DNA from: Devosia sp. | GTDB taxonomy: Bacteria > Pseudomonadota > Alphaproteobacteria > Rhizobiales > Devosiaceae | Reading direction: 5' to 3' | DNA: 64,000 nt | Assembly (NCBI RefSeq): GCF_024707125.1 | Contig: NZ_JANQAH010000007.1 | Span: 124,001-188,000 of the forward strand | Shown: positions 26,536-34,021 of the stretch, piece after piece | How the letters are laid out: every line of letters starts with the position of its first letter | Position numbering within the stretch: the stretch's first letter is position 1 | Notes under the pieces: model-generated | The model's input: only the letters and a program-made list of their open reading frames with translations | Databases searched by the model: none | What the model was told of the DNA's origin: nothing | Position numbers and translations under genes: made by a program

Positions 26536-26661
26536 ATGCAGCGCCGCCGCGCCAAAGCCATAGCAATCGCACAGACTCAGGAGCGCAACCGCGCCTTGAT
26601 GATTGCTGCTGGTTTGCTGCTGCTTCCGGCCGCGCTTCTTCTCCTTCTTATCAGCCCCTGA
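26536..26661 (+). CDS. Leu-rich 41-residue membrane mini-protein or leader peptide before leuA
   Basis: From ATG 26536 (GAGAG eight bases upstream) a frame encodes a basic head (MQRRRAKAIAIAQTQERNR) and a hydrophobic tail, ALMIAAGLLLLPAALLLLLI, ending SP-stop. Nine Leu codons lie among twelve consecutive codons shortly before the stop, and the stop sits in the left arm of a hairpin (26655-26699) upstream of leuA. It could be a single-pass membrane protein, or a leucine-sensing leader. The frame is too short for ordinary gene calling; composition and position are the only evidence. Confidence 0.55.
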   Translation: MQRRRAKAIAIAQTQERNRALMIAAGLLLLPAALLLLLISP

Positions 26662-26699
26662 TCACCGGCAGCTCGGATTAACGAGCGGGTCGTCAGGGG
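26655..26699 (+). promoter_or_regulatory. Nested hairpin in the leuA leader
   Basis: CCCCTGA (26655-26661) pairs with TCAGGGG (26693-26699), and inside it GCTCG pairs with CGAGC (26671-26686). The left outer arm contains the stop codon of the Leu-rich mini-protein. There is no U-tract, so it is not a classical intrinsic terminator. leuA begins 78 bases later. The 26400-26535 stretch before the mini-protein holds nothing else recognisable. Confidence 0.4.
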
Positions 26700-26777
26700 A
26701 TATCGCCATAAACCGAACATCGAAATATGTCCGGTCCAGCGAGCCATTGCCTCGGGGCCGATAGGAAAGTGCCTGAA

Positions 26778-28340
26778 ATGACCTCTACCGCTTCCAACAG
26801 CAACAAAGAACGCGTCTTCATTTTCGACACCACGCTGCGTGACGGCGAGCAATCGCCCGGCGCGACGATGACGCTGGAAGAAAAACTGCAGGTTGCCGAC
26901 GCGCTCGATGAGATGGGCGTCGACATCATCGAAGCCGGTTTCCCCATTGCTTCCAATGGTGACTTCGAGGCCGTTGTCGCTGTCGCCAAGCAGGTGAAGA
27001 ACGCGACTGTCGCCGGTCTGGCCCGCGCGATCACCGCCGATATCGACCGGGCAGGCGAGGCCGTTCGCCACGCTCGCAAGGGGCGTATCCATACGTTCGT
27101 TTCGACTTCGCCGATCCATCTGGCCCACCAGATGAAGAAGACCGAGGACGAGGTGATCGAGATCATCGCCCGCACCGTGGCGCAGGCGCGCAATCTGGTT
27201 GATGACGTTGAATGGTCGGCGATGGACGCGACCCGCACGCCGCTCGAGTTTTTGAAGCGCTGCGTTGATACCGCCATCAAGGCCGGCGCGACGACGATCA
27301 ACCTGCCCGATACGGTGGGCTATGCGGTGCCGGAAGAACATTTCCGCATGTTCAAGACCATTATCGAAAGCGTGCCGAACGCCGACAAGGCGATTTTCTC
27401 GGTGCACTGCCACGATGACCTGGGCATGGCCGTCGCCAATTCGCTGGCCGGTGTGGCTGGCGGTGCGCGACAGATCGAATGCACGATCAATGGCCTGGGC
27501 GAGCGCGCCGGCAATGCGGCACTGGAAGAAGTGGTGATGGCGCTGCGCACCCGCGGCGATGCCATGCCGTTCTTCACCGAGATCGAGACCACGCAGCTCT
27601 CGCGCGCCAGCCGAATTGTATCGGCGGCGTCGAATTTCCCGGTGCAGTACAACAAGGCCATCGTGGGCAAGAATGCCTTCGCGCATGAAAGCGGCATCCA
27701 TCAGGATGGCATGCTGAAGAACGCCGAGACCTATGAAATCATGACCCCGGCCAGCGTCGGCATCAAGGAAACCACCTTGGTGATGGGCAAGCATTCGGGC
27801 CGCGCCGCCTTCAAGGACAAGTTGAAGGAATTGGGCTATGAGGTTGGCGACAATGCCTTCCAGGAAGCCTTCCAGCGCTTCAAGGACCTGGCCGACCGCA
27901 AGAAGCATGTCTACGACGCCGATATCATCGCGCTGGTGGACGATGAAGTCGGCTCGGTCGGCGACCGGATCAAGCTCGTCGACATGGAAGTCGTCAGCAA
28001 GACCGGTGGCGTGCACAAGTGCGCCATGACCCTGTCCGTCGACGGCGTTGAAACTGCCGTCACATATGAGGGCACGGGCTCCGTGGATGCGATCTTTAAC
28101 GCCATCAAGCAGGCCGTTGGCCAGGACCCACATCTGGTGCTCTACGCCATCGACGGTGTGACCGGCGGTACCGATGCGCAGGCTTCGGCCCATGTGCGTC
28201 TCGAAATGAACGGTCGGATTGCCTCGGGCAACGCTGCCGAGCCCGATACGCTGGTGGCTTCGGCCCGCGCCTATCTCAATGCGCTCAACCGCGTCATGAT
28301 CGAACGTGGCGCATCCGCGCAGGGCGCGCTGGCCGGCTAA
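26778..28340 (+). CDS. leuA: 2-isopropylmalate synthase
   Basis: LeuA condenses 2-oxoisovalerate with acetyl-CoA, the first committed step of leucine synthesis. The 520-residue protein from ATG 26778 has FIFDTTLRDGEQSPGATM with the metal-binding Asp, INLPDTVGYAVPEEHF, SVHCHDDLGMAVANSLAG with metal-binding His residues, and FAHESGIHQDGMLKN. The C-terminal LeuA dimer (allosteric) domain begins around residue 390, so leucine feedback is expected. It stands behind a leader with a Leu-rich mini-protein. leuBCD are not in this window. Confidence 0.96.
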   Translation: MTSTASNSNKERVFIFDTTLRDGEQSPGATMTLEEKLQVADALDEMGVDIIEAGFPIASNGDFEAVVAVAKQVKNATVAGLARAITADIDRAGEAVRHARKGRIHTFVSTSPIHLAHQMKKTEDEVIEIIARTVAQARNLVDDVEWSAMDATRTPLEFLKRCVDTAIKAGATTINLPDTVGYAVPEEHFRMFKTIIESVPNADKAIFSVHCHDDLGMAVANSLAGVAGGARQIECTINGLGERAGNAALEEVVMALRTRGDAMPFFTEIETTQLSRASRIVSAASNFPVQYNKAIVGKNAFAHESGIHQDGMLKNAETYEIMTPASVGIKETTLVMGKHSGRAAFKDKLKELGYEVGDNAFQEAFQRFKDLADRKKHVYDADIIALVDDEVGSVGDRIKLVDMEVVSKTGGVHKCAMTLSVDGVETAVTYEGTGSVDAIFNAIKQAVGQDPHLVLYAIDGVTGGTDAQASAHVRLEMNGRIASGNAAEPDTLVASARAYLNALNRVMIERGASAQGALAG

Positions 28341-28367
28341 ACTCGCCGTCCCGCTTGCAAGTTCTCT

Positions 28368-28390
28368 GCTGCCCGGTTCTTCTGGGCAGC
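28368..28390 (+). terminator. Hairpin after leuA
   Basis: GCTGCCC and GGGCAGC pair around a nine-base loop, 27 bases past the leuA stop. No T-run follows; weak terminator call. Confidence 0.35.
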
Positions 28391-28413
28391 GAGGCCATGT
28401 TGGGGGGCGTGTG

Positions 28414-28863
28414 ATGAGCTATGTGCTTGTGAAAGTCAGCGAGCCGGCGGATTGGGCGGATTTTCACGCCATTCGCCGGGTCGAGCTCTTCGAAGCGAGG
28501 GGCCGCTTCGGGATTTACAATGACAACCACCCGCACGACTACGCGGACTTTGCTCATCCCTTTCTGCTGAAGCGGAATGGGCAGGCGCTGGGCACTGTGC
28601 GGCTTGATCTCTTTGGAGGCGGCCGGGCAGCCGTCCGCCTTGTGGCGATTACTGCTGCGGAGCAGAAGCGTGGGCACGGACGTGTGATGGAAGCGCTGGT
28701 GACCGAAGAGGCGCGGGCGTTGGGCGTGCATACGCTGCTCGTCAACGCCGTAGTGGATGCGTTGGGCTTTTACGAGAAGACTGGATGGGAACCGTTCGAA
28801 TGGGATCCCAGTGAGCTTGAGAACAGTCCGCTGTCTTGCATCCAAATGAGGAAGCTGCTCTAG
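28414..28863 (+). CDS. GNAT-family N-acetyltransferase
   Basis: The 149-residue protein from ATG 28414 (GGGGGG upstream) has the GNAT acetyl-CoA site as VAITAAEQKRGHGRVMEALV, where Q-x-x-x-G-x-G is the pyrophosphate loop, followed by LLVNAVVDALGFYEKTGWEP. The starting frame at 28306 would run into leuA and is not used. Its substrate amine is unknown. Confidence 0.83.
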   Translation: MSYVLVKVSEPADWADFHAIRRVELFEARGRFGIYNDNHPHDYADFAHPFLLKRNGQALGTVRLDLFGGGRAAVRLVAITAAEQKRGHGRVMEALVTEEARALGVHTLLVNAVVDALGFYEKTGWEPFEWDPSELENSPLSCIQMRKLL

Positions 28864-28892
28864 CCTGTCTCTGACTACCGCGCGAGGGCAGT

Positions 28893-29840
28893 ATGTGGAG
28901 CAAAGCGGAATTTCGAGGCGCGGTCCTCGCCCTTGGCGGTGTGCTTGCCGTCATTCTGGTCATCACATCGGTTACGCCTGGCTTGCCCGGCGAACTTCTG
29001 TTGCAGACGCTGCGGTTTCATCTCGTGGGGCTAGGGCTGGTGCTCGCCTTCTTCATGGTGCTGTTCGGCGCCAAGTGGCGGGCACTGCTGTTTCTGGGCG
29101 TGCTCGGCGTCGCCTTTGCCCATGGCGCCTACTACGTCTGGGAATTCAACAAGCGGCGCGCGGAGCCGGTTGGTGCTCTTCAGGCTGAAATGACCTTCCT
29201 CAACTACAATGTGTTGAGTGGCAATCGGACGGCTGGCGAGGCGGTCGACTTCATCGTCGCGACGGCGCCGGATGTGGCGCTGATCATGGAGACGCCGGGC
29301 GTCGTCGAATATATCCCGCAGATCGAGGCGGCCTTGCCCTATCGGCTGGGCTGCGAGCGGGTGGCGACCTGCGATATTTCGCTGTTCTCGCGCCACCCCA
29401 TCGAAAATGGGAAGGTGCTGGAAATTCCGCCATTCCGGCGCTCGCGGCTGGTGGTGGCGCCGATGACGATCGAGGGTGTCGATCTCACCGTGGTCGGTAT
29501 TCACCTCTCAAAACCCTATTTCGACGAGGCTTCGCTGCAGGAGCTTGGCTATCTGCGCTACACGCTGGCTCAGATCGAGGGGCCGGTTGTGCTCGCGGGG
29601 GACTTCAATTCGGCCCTGTGGGCGGCGCCGATCGCCTGGCTGGGGCGGGCGCAGAACCTTGTTCCCGGCCCGACTTATCCCGCGACCTGGCCGGTGGAGC
29701 TGGGGCCACTCGGCGTGCCCATCGACAACATCTTTACGCGCGGGGATGCGCGGATTCTCGATGTATCGGCGGGCGCCGACAGCTACGGGTCGAACCATCG
29801 CTATCTGCTGGCGCGGATCGGGTTTTACGCCGCTCCCTGA
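28893..29840 (+). CDS. Membrane-anchored endonuclease/exonuclease/phosphatase family protein
   Basis: The 315-residue protein has three N-terminal hydrophobic helices within about residues 1-85 (LALGGVLAVILVITSV, LVGLGLVLAFFMVLFGA, ALLFLGVLGVAFAHGAYYVW) and then an EEP domain. EEP features are FLNYNVLSGNRTAGE, ALIMETPG with the metal-binding Glu, VLAGDFNSALWA, and the terminal SNH in YGSNHRYLLARI (usually SDH). It probably acts on the periplasmic face on phospholipid or phospho-sugar substrates; nuclease activity is not implied. Its 3' end overlaps the convergent aminotransferase gene by 16 bases. Confidence 0.82.
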   Translation: MWSKAEFRGAVLALGGVLAVILVITSVTPGLPGELLLQTLRFHLVGLGLVLAFFMVLFGAKWRALLFLGVLGVAFAHGAYYVWEFNKRRAEPVGALQAEMTFLNYNVLSGNRTAGEAVDFIVATAPDVALIMETPGVVEYIPQIEAALPYRLGCERVATCDISLFSRHPIENGKVLEIPPFRRSRLVVAPMTIEGVDLTVVGIHLSKPYFDEASLQELGYLRYTLAQIEGPVVLAGDFNSALWAAPIAWLGRAQNLVPGPTYPATWPVELGPLGVPIDNIFTRGDARILDVSAGADSYGSNHRYLLARIGFYAAP

Positions 29841-30938
29841 GCCGCTTTGATGGCCTTGGGCAGGGATTCGGCGAGGAGGGCCATATCGGCCTCCGGGCCG
29901 ACGCTGATGCGGATGTGCTTGTCGAGGCCCGGCGTCCCGGGCTTGCGGATGAAGACACCGAGCAGGGCCAGTTCTTCGAGAATTTTCGTCGCATAGGCGC
30001 CATCGCGGCCGCAATCGACAGCGACGAAATTGGTGGCCGAGGGCAGGGCGACGAGACCGTTGTCGCGGGCAATGCCCGCAATGCGCTCCCGGGCAGCTGC
30101 GATGTTGGCCTTGGCCTGTTGCAGATAGTCCTGATCGGCGAGCGCGGCCATGGCGGCAGCCTGGGCGAGGCGGTTCACGCCAAAATGGTTCCGCACGCGG
30201 TTGAAGGCGCCGATGATCTTTTTTGGGACCCATGGCATAGCCAACGCGGATGCCGGCCAGCCCATAGGCCTTGGAGAAGCTCCTGAGACGCAGGAGATTG
30301 CCCTTGCTCGTGTCGATGGCGGGCAGGGCGTCATCGGGCGCCAGTTCCCCATAGGCCTCGTCGAGCATGATGAGGGTTTCTTCGGGCACGGCGGCGATGA
30401 ATTTCTCGATATCGGCTGCCGGCCAGTAGGAGCCCATGGGGTTGTCCGGATTGGCGACATAGACGATGCGCGGCTTCAGCCGCTGGGCGGCCTCGGCGAG
30501 GGCATTGAGGTCCTCGTGCGCGCCCTTGTAGGGCACGAATTCGAGACGGCCGCCGAAGCCGACGACGTGATAGTTGAGCGTGGGATAGGCGCCGAGGGAG
30601 GTCTGCAGCACATCGCCCGGGGCCATGAACAGGCGGACGATCAAGCCCATCAGGCCGTCGACGCCTTCGCCTATGGTGACTTCATCGGGCGCGATGCCAT
30701 GGAAGCGGGCGAGCGCAACGCGGAGGTCGTAATTTTCGGGGTCGGGATATTTCCAGATGCCCTCGGCAGCCTCGCGAATGGCGGCCAGAACCTGGGGGCT
30801 GGGGCCGAATCCCGATCTGTTGGCGCCGATTCGAGCCCGAATCTTGACCCCGGTCTTGCGCTCGATGGCCTCCGGGCCGACAAAAGGTACAGTTTCCGGC
30901 AGCTTTTCGGCGATTTCCGTGAGTTCGGGCAGAGGCAA
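29825..30938 (-). pseudogene. HisC-like PLP aminotransferase, broken by a one-base frameshift
   Basis: Read from TTG 30938 (GGAG seven bases upstream) the protein is a clean histidinol-phosphate aminotransferase-like sequence: YPDPENYDLRVALARFHGI, YVANPDNPMGSYWP, IMLDEAYGELAPDD and the PLP lysine in RLRSFSKAYGLAGIRVGYAMG. At the A6 run (T6 at 30219-30224 on the plus strand) the frame is lost. The rest continues perfectly in another frame (IIGAFNRVRNHFGVNRLAQA to QGAA). Removing one A restores a full-length protein of about 370 residues. Both parts look under selection, so a sequencing or very recent error is likely. It may be an aromatic or histidinol-phosphate transaminase. Confidence 0.85.
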
Positions 30939-31220
30939 TTGCAGGCTCCGACATGAGGTCCGGTTCCGTTTTAGCGCATCTGCGTGGCCGTGCCACGGAA
31001 GATCGGGACCGCGACGGGGAAGTTCTCAACAGCCAGATTAGGTGTTCAAAACCGGCAGAGGCCCTTGGGCCGGGGCTCTCAGGAGCGCGTTCGGGACCGC
31101 TGGCATTTGAACTAAATCGCAACCAAGTCAGCAAGTACCCGACAACTATGCGCGTTCACCCTTGGTCATGCGCCGATTCCAGCGGCGGTCTCAACTCAGC
31201 CCGTTTGAAAGGAGCAAAAA

Positions 31221-31418
31221 GTGAACCCCACCTATTTGCTTGCTCGTGACCATCTGCAGCGCGCTGCAGTTATCCTGCAAGGCGCCGACCAGCAATCTCG
31301 CCAACTGCGCCACATCATCGAGCGGACAATCGGCCTGATGGACGATTTCCGGCCCGAAGCGCCGGAACCGCGCGACAACGTCTTTGAACTGAACGCCTAT
31401 CGTCACCTGCGGTCGTAA
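31221..31418 (+). CDS. Small hypothetical helical protein
   Basis: A 65-residue frame starts at GTG 31221 behind AAAGGAG with ideal spacing. It is amphipathic and charged (LARDHLQRAAVILQGADQQS, LRHIIERTIGLMDDFRPEAP) and ends ELNAYRHLRS. No signal peptide or cysteine. I do not recognise the family. The preceding 282-base gap (30939-31220) shows no other gene. Confidence 0.65.
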   Translation: MNPTYLLARDHLQRAAVILQGADQQSRQLRHIIERTIGLMDDFRPEAPEPRDNVFELNAYRHLRS

Positions 31419-31424
31419 AAGCCT

Positions 31425-31454
31425 GCTCTTCCGGCCGGGCGGGCCGGAATAGAG
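31425..31454 (+). terminator. Hairpin after the small protein
   Basis: GCTCTTCCGGCC pairs with GGCCGGAATAGAGC, leaving a two-base bulge, loop GGGCG. It starts seven bases past the stop; no T-run. Confidence 0.4.
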
Positions 31455-31602
31455 CACGATCTGTTGCGGCGCTGAAGCGCGCCGCAAGAGGGCGGGGCCA
31501 GAAGGATCCCAAAAGTTTATCCACATATTGTGACGCAACGGGGTAGACAGCCGAAAAGTCAGTTGATAGAGAGGCGCCACTTTGGTGCCGGTCTCTAGAG
31601 AC

Positions 31603-31678
<76 letters not shown>

Positions 31679-31836
31679 AAGTCTTACTTGTTTGCAAGGA
31701 TCTACGAGAGGCGACCTTCGGGTCGCCTTTGTCGTTTCTGGTCCCGGGATGGGACGGGGATAGTCGGCGAAACGGGGTAGACAGCCGAAAATTCGGTTGG
31801 TAGATAGGCGCCACTTTGGTGCCGGTCTTCAGAGAC

Positions 31837-31912
<76 letters not shown>

Positions 31913-31935
31913 AAGTCTAAATACTACAATGCCTT

Positions 31936-31974
31936 AAAACAGGGCGCCGCTGACCAAGCGGCGCCTGTTTTGCT
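31936..31974 (+). terminator. Terminator of the tRNA-Lys pair
   Basis: AAAACAGGGCGCCGCT pairs with AGCGGCGCCTGTTTT (one bulged G), loop GACCA, then TTTTGCTTT. Confidence 0.88.
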
Positions 31975-32014
31975 TTCAGGCCTTGGTGTCCAAGCCCGAT
32001 CACTGGACTGCGCC

Positions 32015-32043
32015 ATAAAAAAAGCCCCGCATCTGCGGGGCTT
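32015..32043 (-). terminator. Terminator of the four-Cys mini-protein gene
   Basis: On the minus strand AAGCCCCGCA and TGCGGGGCTT pair around a two-base loop and run into TTTTTTTAT. Confidence 0.9.
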
Positions 32044-32063
32044 CGTCGTTCAACCTGCGGCGC

Positions 32064-32249
32064 TTACTGACGACCGGCGGTGTGCTGGCCGCACCAATCA
32101 TCATTCTTGACCGTCGGCCACACAGCGGCGGGCTTTTCCGAAGCGGAGGAGGGTACCGGCGGGTGAGCGCGGCACACGCCTGCGGCGGCGCTGGCCTTGT
32201 CTTCAAAGAAAACACAGGAGGTGCAGGTGTTGGCGGCGGAAGTGGTCAT
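32064..32249 (-). CDS. Small four-cysteine protein, likely metal-binding
   Basis: The 61-residue protein starts at an ATG with GGAG six bases upstream and ends shortly before a strong terminator, so it is a genuine unit. Cys9, Cys12, Cys26 and Cys53 (CTSCVFFEDK, GVCRAHPP, DWCGQH) plus WPTVKNDDW suggest a zinc or iron-sulfur site. I know similar small proteins only as uncharacterised. An ICE-like half-site region lies 70-115 bases upstream, hinting at iron control. Confidence 0.75.
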   Translation of the reverse strand: MTTSAANTCTSCVFFEDKASAAAGVCRAHPPVPSSASEKPAAVWPTVKNDDWCGQHTAGRQ

Positions 32250-32346
32250 TGGTGCTCCGTAAACTCGACTGTGGCGTTCATGAAATCTAGTGATCTCAAC
32301 CTGTTAGCGAACATAGATTAGAATGACTCCAGACTGCAAGCGCTTT

Positions 32347-32363
32347 TCTTAGATTCATTCTAA
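32347..32363. promoter_or_regulatory. ICE-like (Irr box-like) dyad in a divergent intergenic region
   Basis: CTTAGATTCATTCTAAA matches the 17-base pattern TTTAGAA-N3-TTCTAAA with two mismatches in the left half and none in the right. A second half-site TTAGAATGA lies at 32318-32326. The location is between the four-Cys gene (start 32249) and the terC region. Confidence 0.3.
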
Positions 32364-32515
32364 AGTTTGGAGCGCGGGCGCCTCTGGTGGAAAAAACCGC
32401 AACGGGTGGAACTAACCAGCGGGCGGCACGTTGTTGAAGCGTCGATACGAGATGGAAACAGATCAACGTCGACAAAAAAGGCCCTGGCAGCGCAAGCTAC
32501 CAGGGCTTTTTGTTG
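32364..32515 (+). ncRNA. Candidate small RNA ending in a strong terminator
   Basis: A perfect intrinsic terminator at 32474-32515 has no convincing protein gene before it. The preceding ~110 bases hold complementary segments (for example ACGTTG at 32428-32433 and CAACGT at 32464-32469). The 5' end is a guess placed just after the ICE-like dyad. It could instead be a terminator-controlled leader of terC, which starts 137 bases later, but I could not match a known riboswitch. Confidence 0.3.
32474..32515 (+). terminator. Strong bidirectional terminator upstream of terC
   Basis: AAAAAAGGCCCTGG pairs with CCAGGGCTTTTT around a loop of about 12 bases; T-run on both strands. Confidence 0.85.
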
Positions 32516-32651
32516 CGCTTTGCTGACATGCGCGATCAAAATCGGGCCGAGGGCACAGCTATCCCAATTGTTTACGTAGCAGGCGCTTTCTTCCTTCCAT
32601 CAGGCATCGTATAGCCGCAGAAGATTTTACTGATTGGAAAGCGCCTTCTTC

Positions 32652-33353
32652 ATGTTCGGCATCGATCCGAGTTTCTTCAGCTCGCTGCTTCAGGTCATCC
32701 TCATCGACCTGGTGCTGGCGGGAGACAATGCTGTAGTCATCGGCCTCGCCGCTGCCGGACTTCCCGCGGATTTGCGCCGCAAGGCGATCCTGGTGGGTAT
32801 CGCTGCGGCGACGGTGCTGCGTATCGGCTTTGCTCTGATCACGACCCAGTTGCTGTCGCTCGGCGGCGGCCTGCTCATCGCCGGCGGCATCCTGCTGCTG
32901 TGGGTGTGCTGGAAGATGTATCGCGAGCTGACCGTTTCCGACGAGGAAGAGGACGAAGCAACCGAGGCGCTGGCCGGGCATGATCTCAATGCCGATGGTA
33001 CCATTGCGGGCAAGGCGCCGCGCAAGACGCTGCGCCAGGCGGTTACCCAGATCATCATCGCCGACGTTTCCATGTCGCTCGACAACGTGCTGGCTGTGGC
33101 CGGCGCGGCCCAGCATCACTTTGAAGCGTTGATCTTCGGCCTGGCGCTGTCGGTTGTGATGATGGGTGTTGCGGCGACTTTCATCGCTCGCCTGCTGCAC
33201 CGCTTCCGCTGGATTGCCTGGATCGGTCTCGTCATCATCCTCTTCGTTGCCATCCGCATGGTGCTCGAGGGTGCGGGGGCGTTCTTCACCATTCCGGAAA
33301 TTCCGCTGCTTTATACCCCGCACGCACCGGCCGCCGCCGCTGCGGCGCACTAA
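32652..33353 (+). CDS. TerC-family integral membrane protein
   Basis: From ATG 32652 the protein is 233 residues with about seven membrane helices (TTG at 32634 would add six residues). The family motifs are both present: QVILIDLVLAGDNAVVIGLA and IIIADVSMSLDNVLAVAGAA, whose Asp-Asn pairs are thought to bind metal. A charged cytoplasmic loop with acidic SDEEEDEATEALAGH separates the halves. TerC/Alx relatives export Mn2+ or help metalate exported proteins, so manganese handling is a reasonable guess; tellurite resistance is not implied. A terminator follows. Confidence 0.88.
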   Translation: MFGIDPSFFSSLLQVILIDLVLAGDNAVVIGLAAAGLPADLRRKAILVGIAAATVLRIGFALITTQLLSLGGGLLIAGGILLLWVCWKMYRELTVSDEEEDEATEALAGHDLNADGTIAGKAPRKTLRQAVTQIIIADVSMSLDNVLAVAGAAQHHFEALIFGLALSVVMMGVAATFIARLLHRFRWIAWIGLVIILFVAIRMVLEGAGAFFTIPEIPLLYTPHAPAAAAAAH

Positions 33354-33401
33354 CGATTTGCCGGAAGTGCTGGTGCGCTTCCGGACCGTGCCCCAAATGT
33401 G

Positions 33402-33438
33402 TCTCCCGAAAGCCGAACGCGCTTTCGGGAGATTTTTT
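33402..33438 (+). terminator. Terminator of terC
   Basis: TCTCCCGAAAGC pairs with GCTTTCGGGAGA, loop of seven bases, then TTTTTT. The T-run touches the stop of the convergent SHOCT gene. Confidence 0.9.
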
Positions 33439-33721
33439 AGCTCAGGATACGGGCTTTCTGCGCGGCGAATTCTTCTTCCGTCAGAATGCCAGCTGCCTTC
33501 AGCTCCGCCAATTTTTCCAATTGAGCCATCGCGTCGATGGACAGACCGGCTGGCGCGGCTTGCGCCTGATCTCCGGGAGCCGACGAGGCTGGGGTTGCGC
33601 CCGCTCTCCTGCCGGCGACGGCGCCGGATACGGCTGTTGCGGTGCCCGCTATGACGGCGGTTCTGGCCACGGTCTTGGCTGTTCGTCCGAGCAATCCCGG
33701 ACCACTTCTTCTGCCCACCAT
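33437..33721 (-). CDS. SHOCT-domain protein
   Basis: The 94-residue protein starts at ATG 33721 with GGAGG nine bases upstream. It has a basic N-terminus (MVGRRSGPGLLGRTAKTVAR), an Ala/Gly-rich weakly hydrophobic segment, an Ala/Pro linker, and a C-terminal SHOCT helix pair (MAQLEKLAELKAAGILTEEE, FAAQKARILS). SHOCT is a short oligomerisation domain found at the ends of many small bacterial proteins. Function unknown. Confidence 0.82.
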   Translation of the reverse strand: MVGRRSGPGLLGRTAKTVARTAVIAGTATAVSGAVAGRRAGATPASSAPGDQAQAAPAGLSIDAMAQLEKLAELKAAGILTEEEFAAQKARILS

Positions 33722-34021
33722 AGTTCTAATCCTCCATTGGTTAGGATCGACAAGAAACTGGATGTCCAATGGCCGTCGAGCATATGCCGACTGGGCGGAG
33801 AAACTAGTGTGCTGATCGCGTAAAAGTGGATGCGATCCCGCTTCAGGAAATGGACCAAAGACGGAGCGAAACCTCCTGGCAATTGCACGAGGCAGTCTTG
33901 GTCAAGACTTGAGCTTTCGCTAACCAATCCCTGAAATTGGAGGCATTTGTAGTCAAGCAATAGGGATTTGCTCATTTCGAGCCACTAGCCTTCCTGCTGA
34001 CGACAATCTGCGGGGATTTTC
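33722..34021. other. 300-base gap without a recognised gene
   Basis: Between the divergent SHOCT and FemAB-like genes I see no coding frame with a ribosome site, no strong hairpin and no repeat. It should hold the promoters of both genes. Confidence 0.5.

Noticed and set aside
30211..30230. Programmed ribosomal frameshift in the aminotransferase
   Set aside because: The needed shift is +1 (or -2), and the classical A_AAA_AAG slippery phase does not match the reading frame. Six A residues are also short for transcriptional slippage. An error or mutation is simpler.
32250..32651. yybP-ykoY manganese riboswitch before terC
   Set aside because: TerC genes often have one, but I could not find its conserved loop sequences in this stretch; only the terminator is clear.
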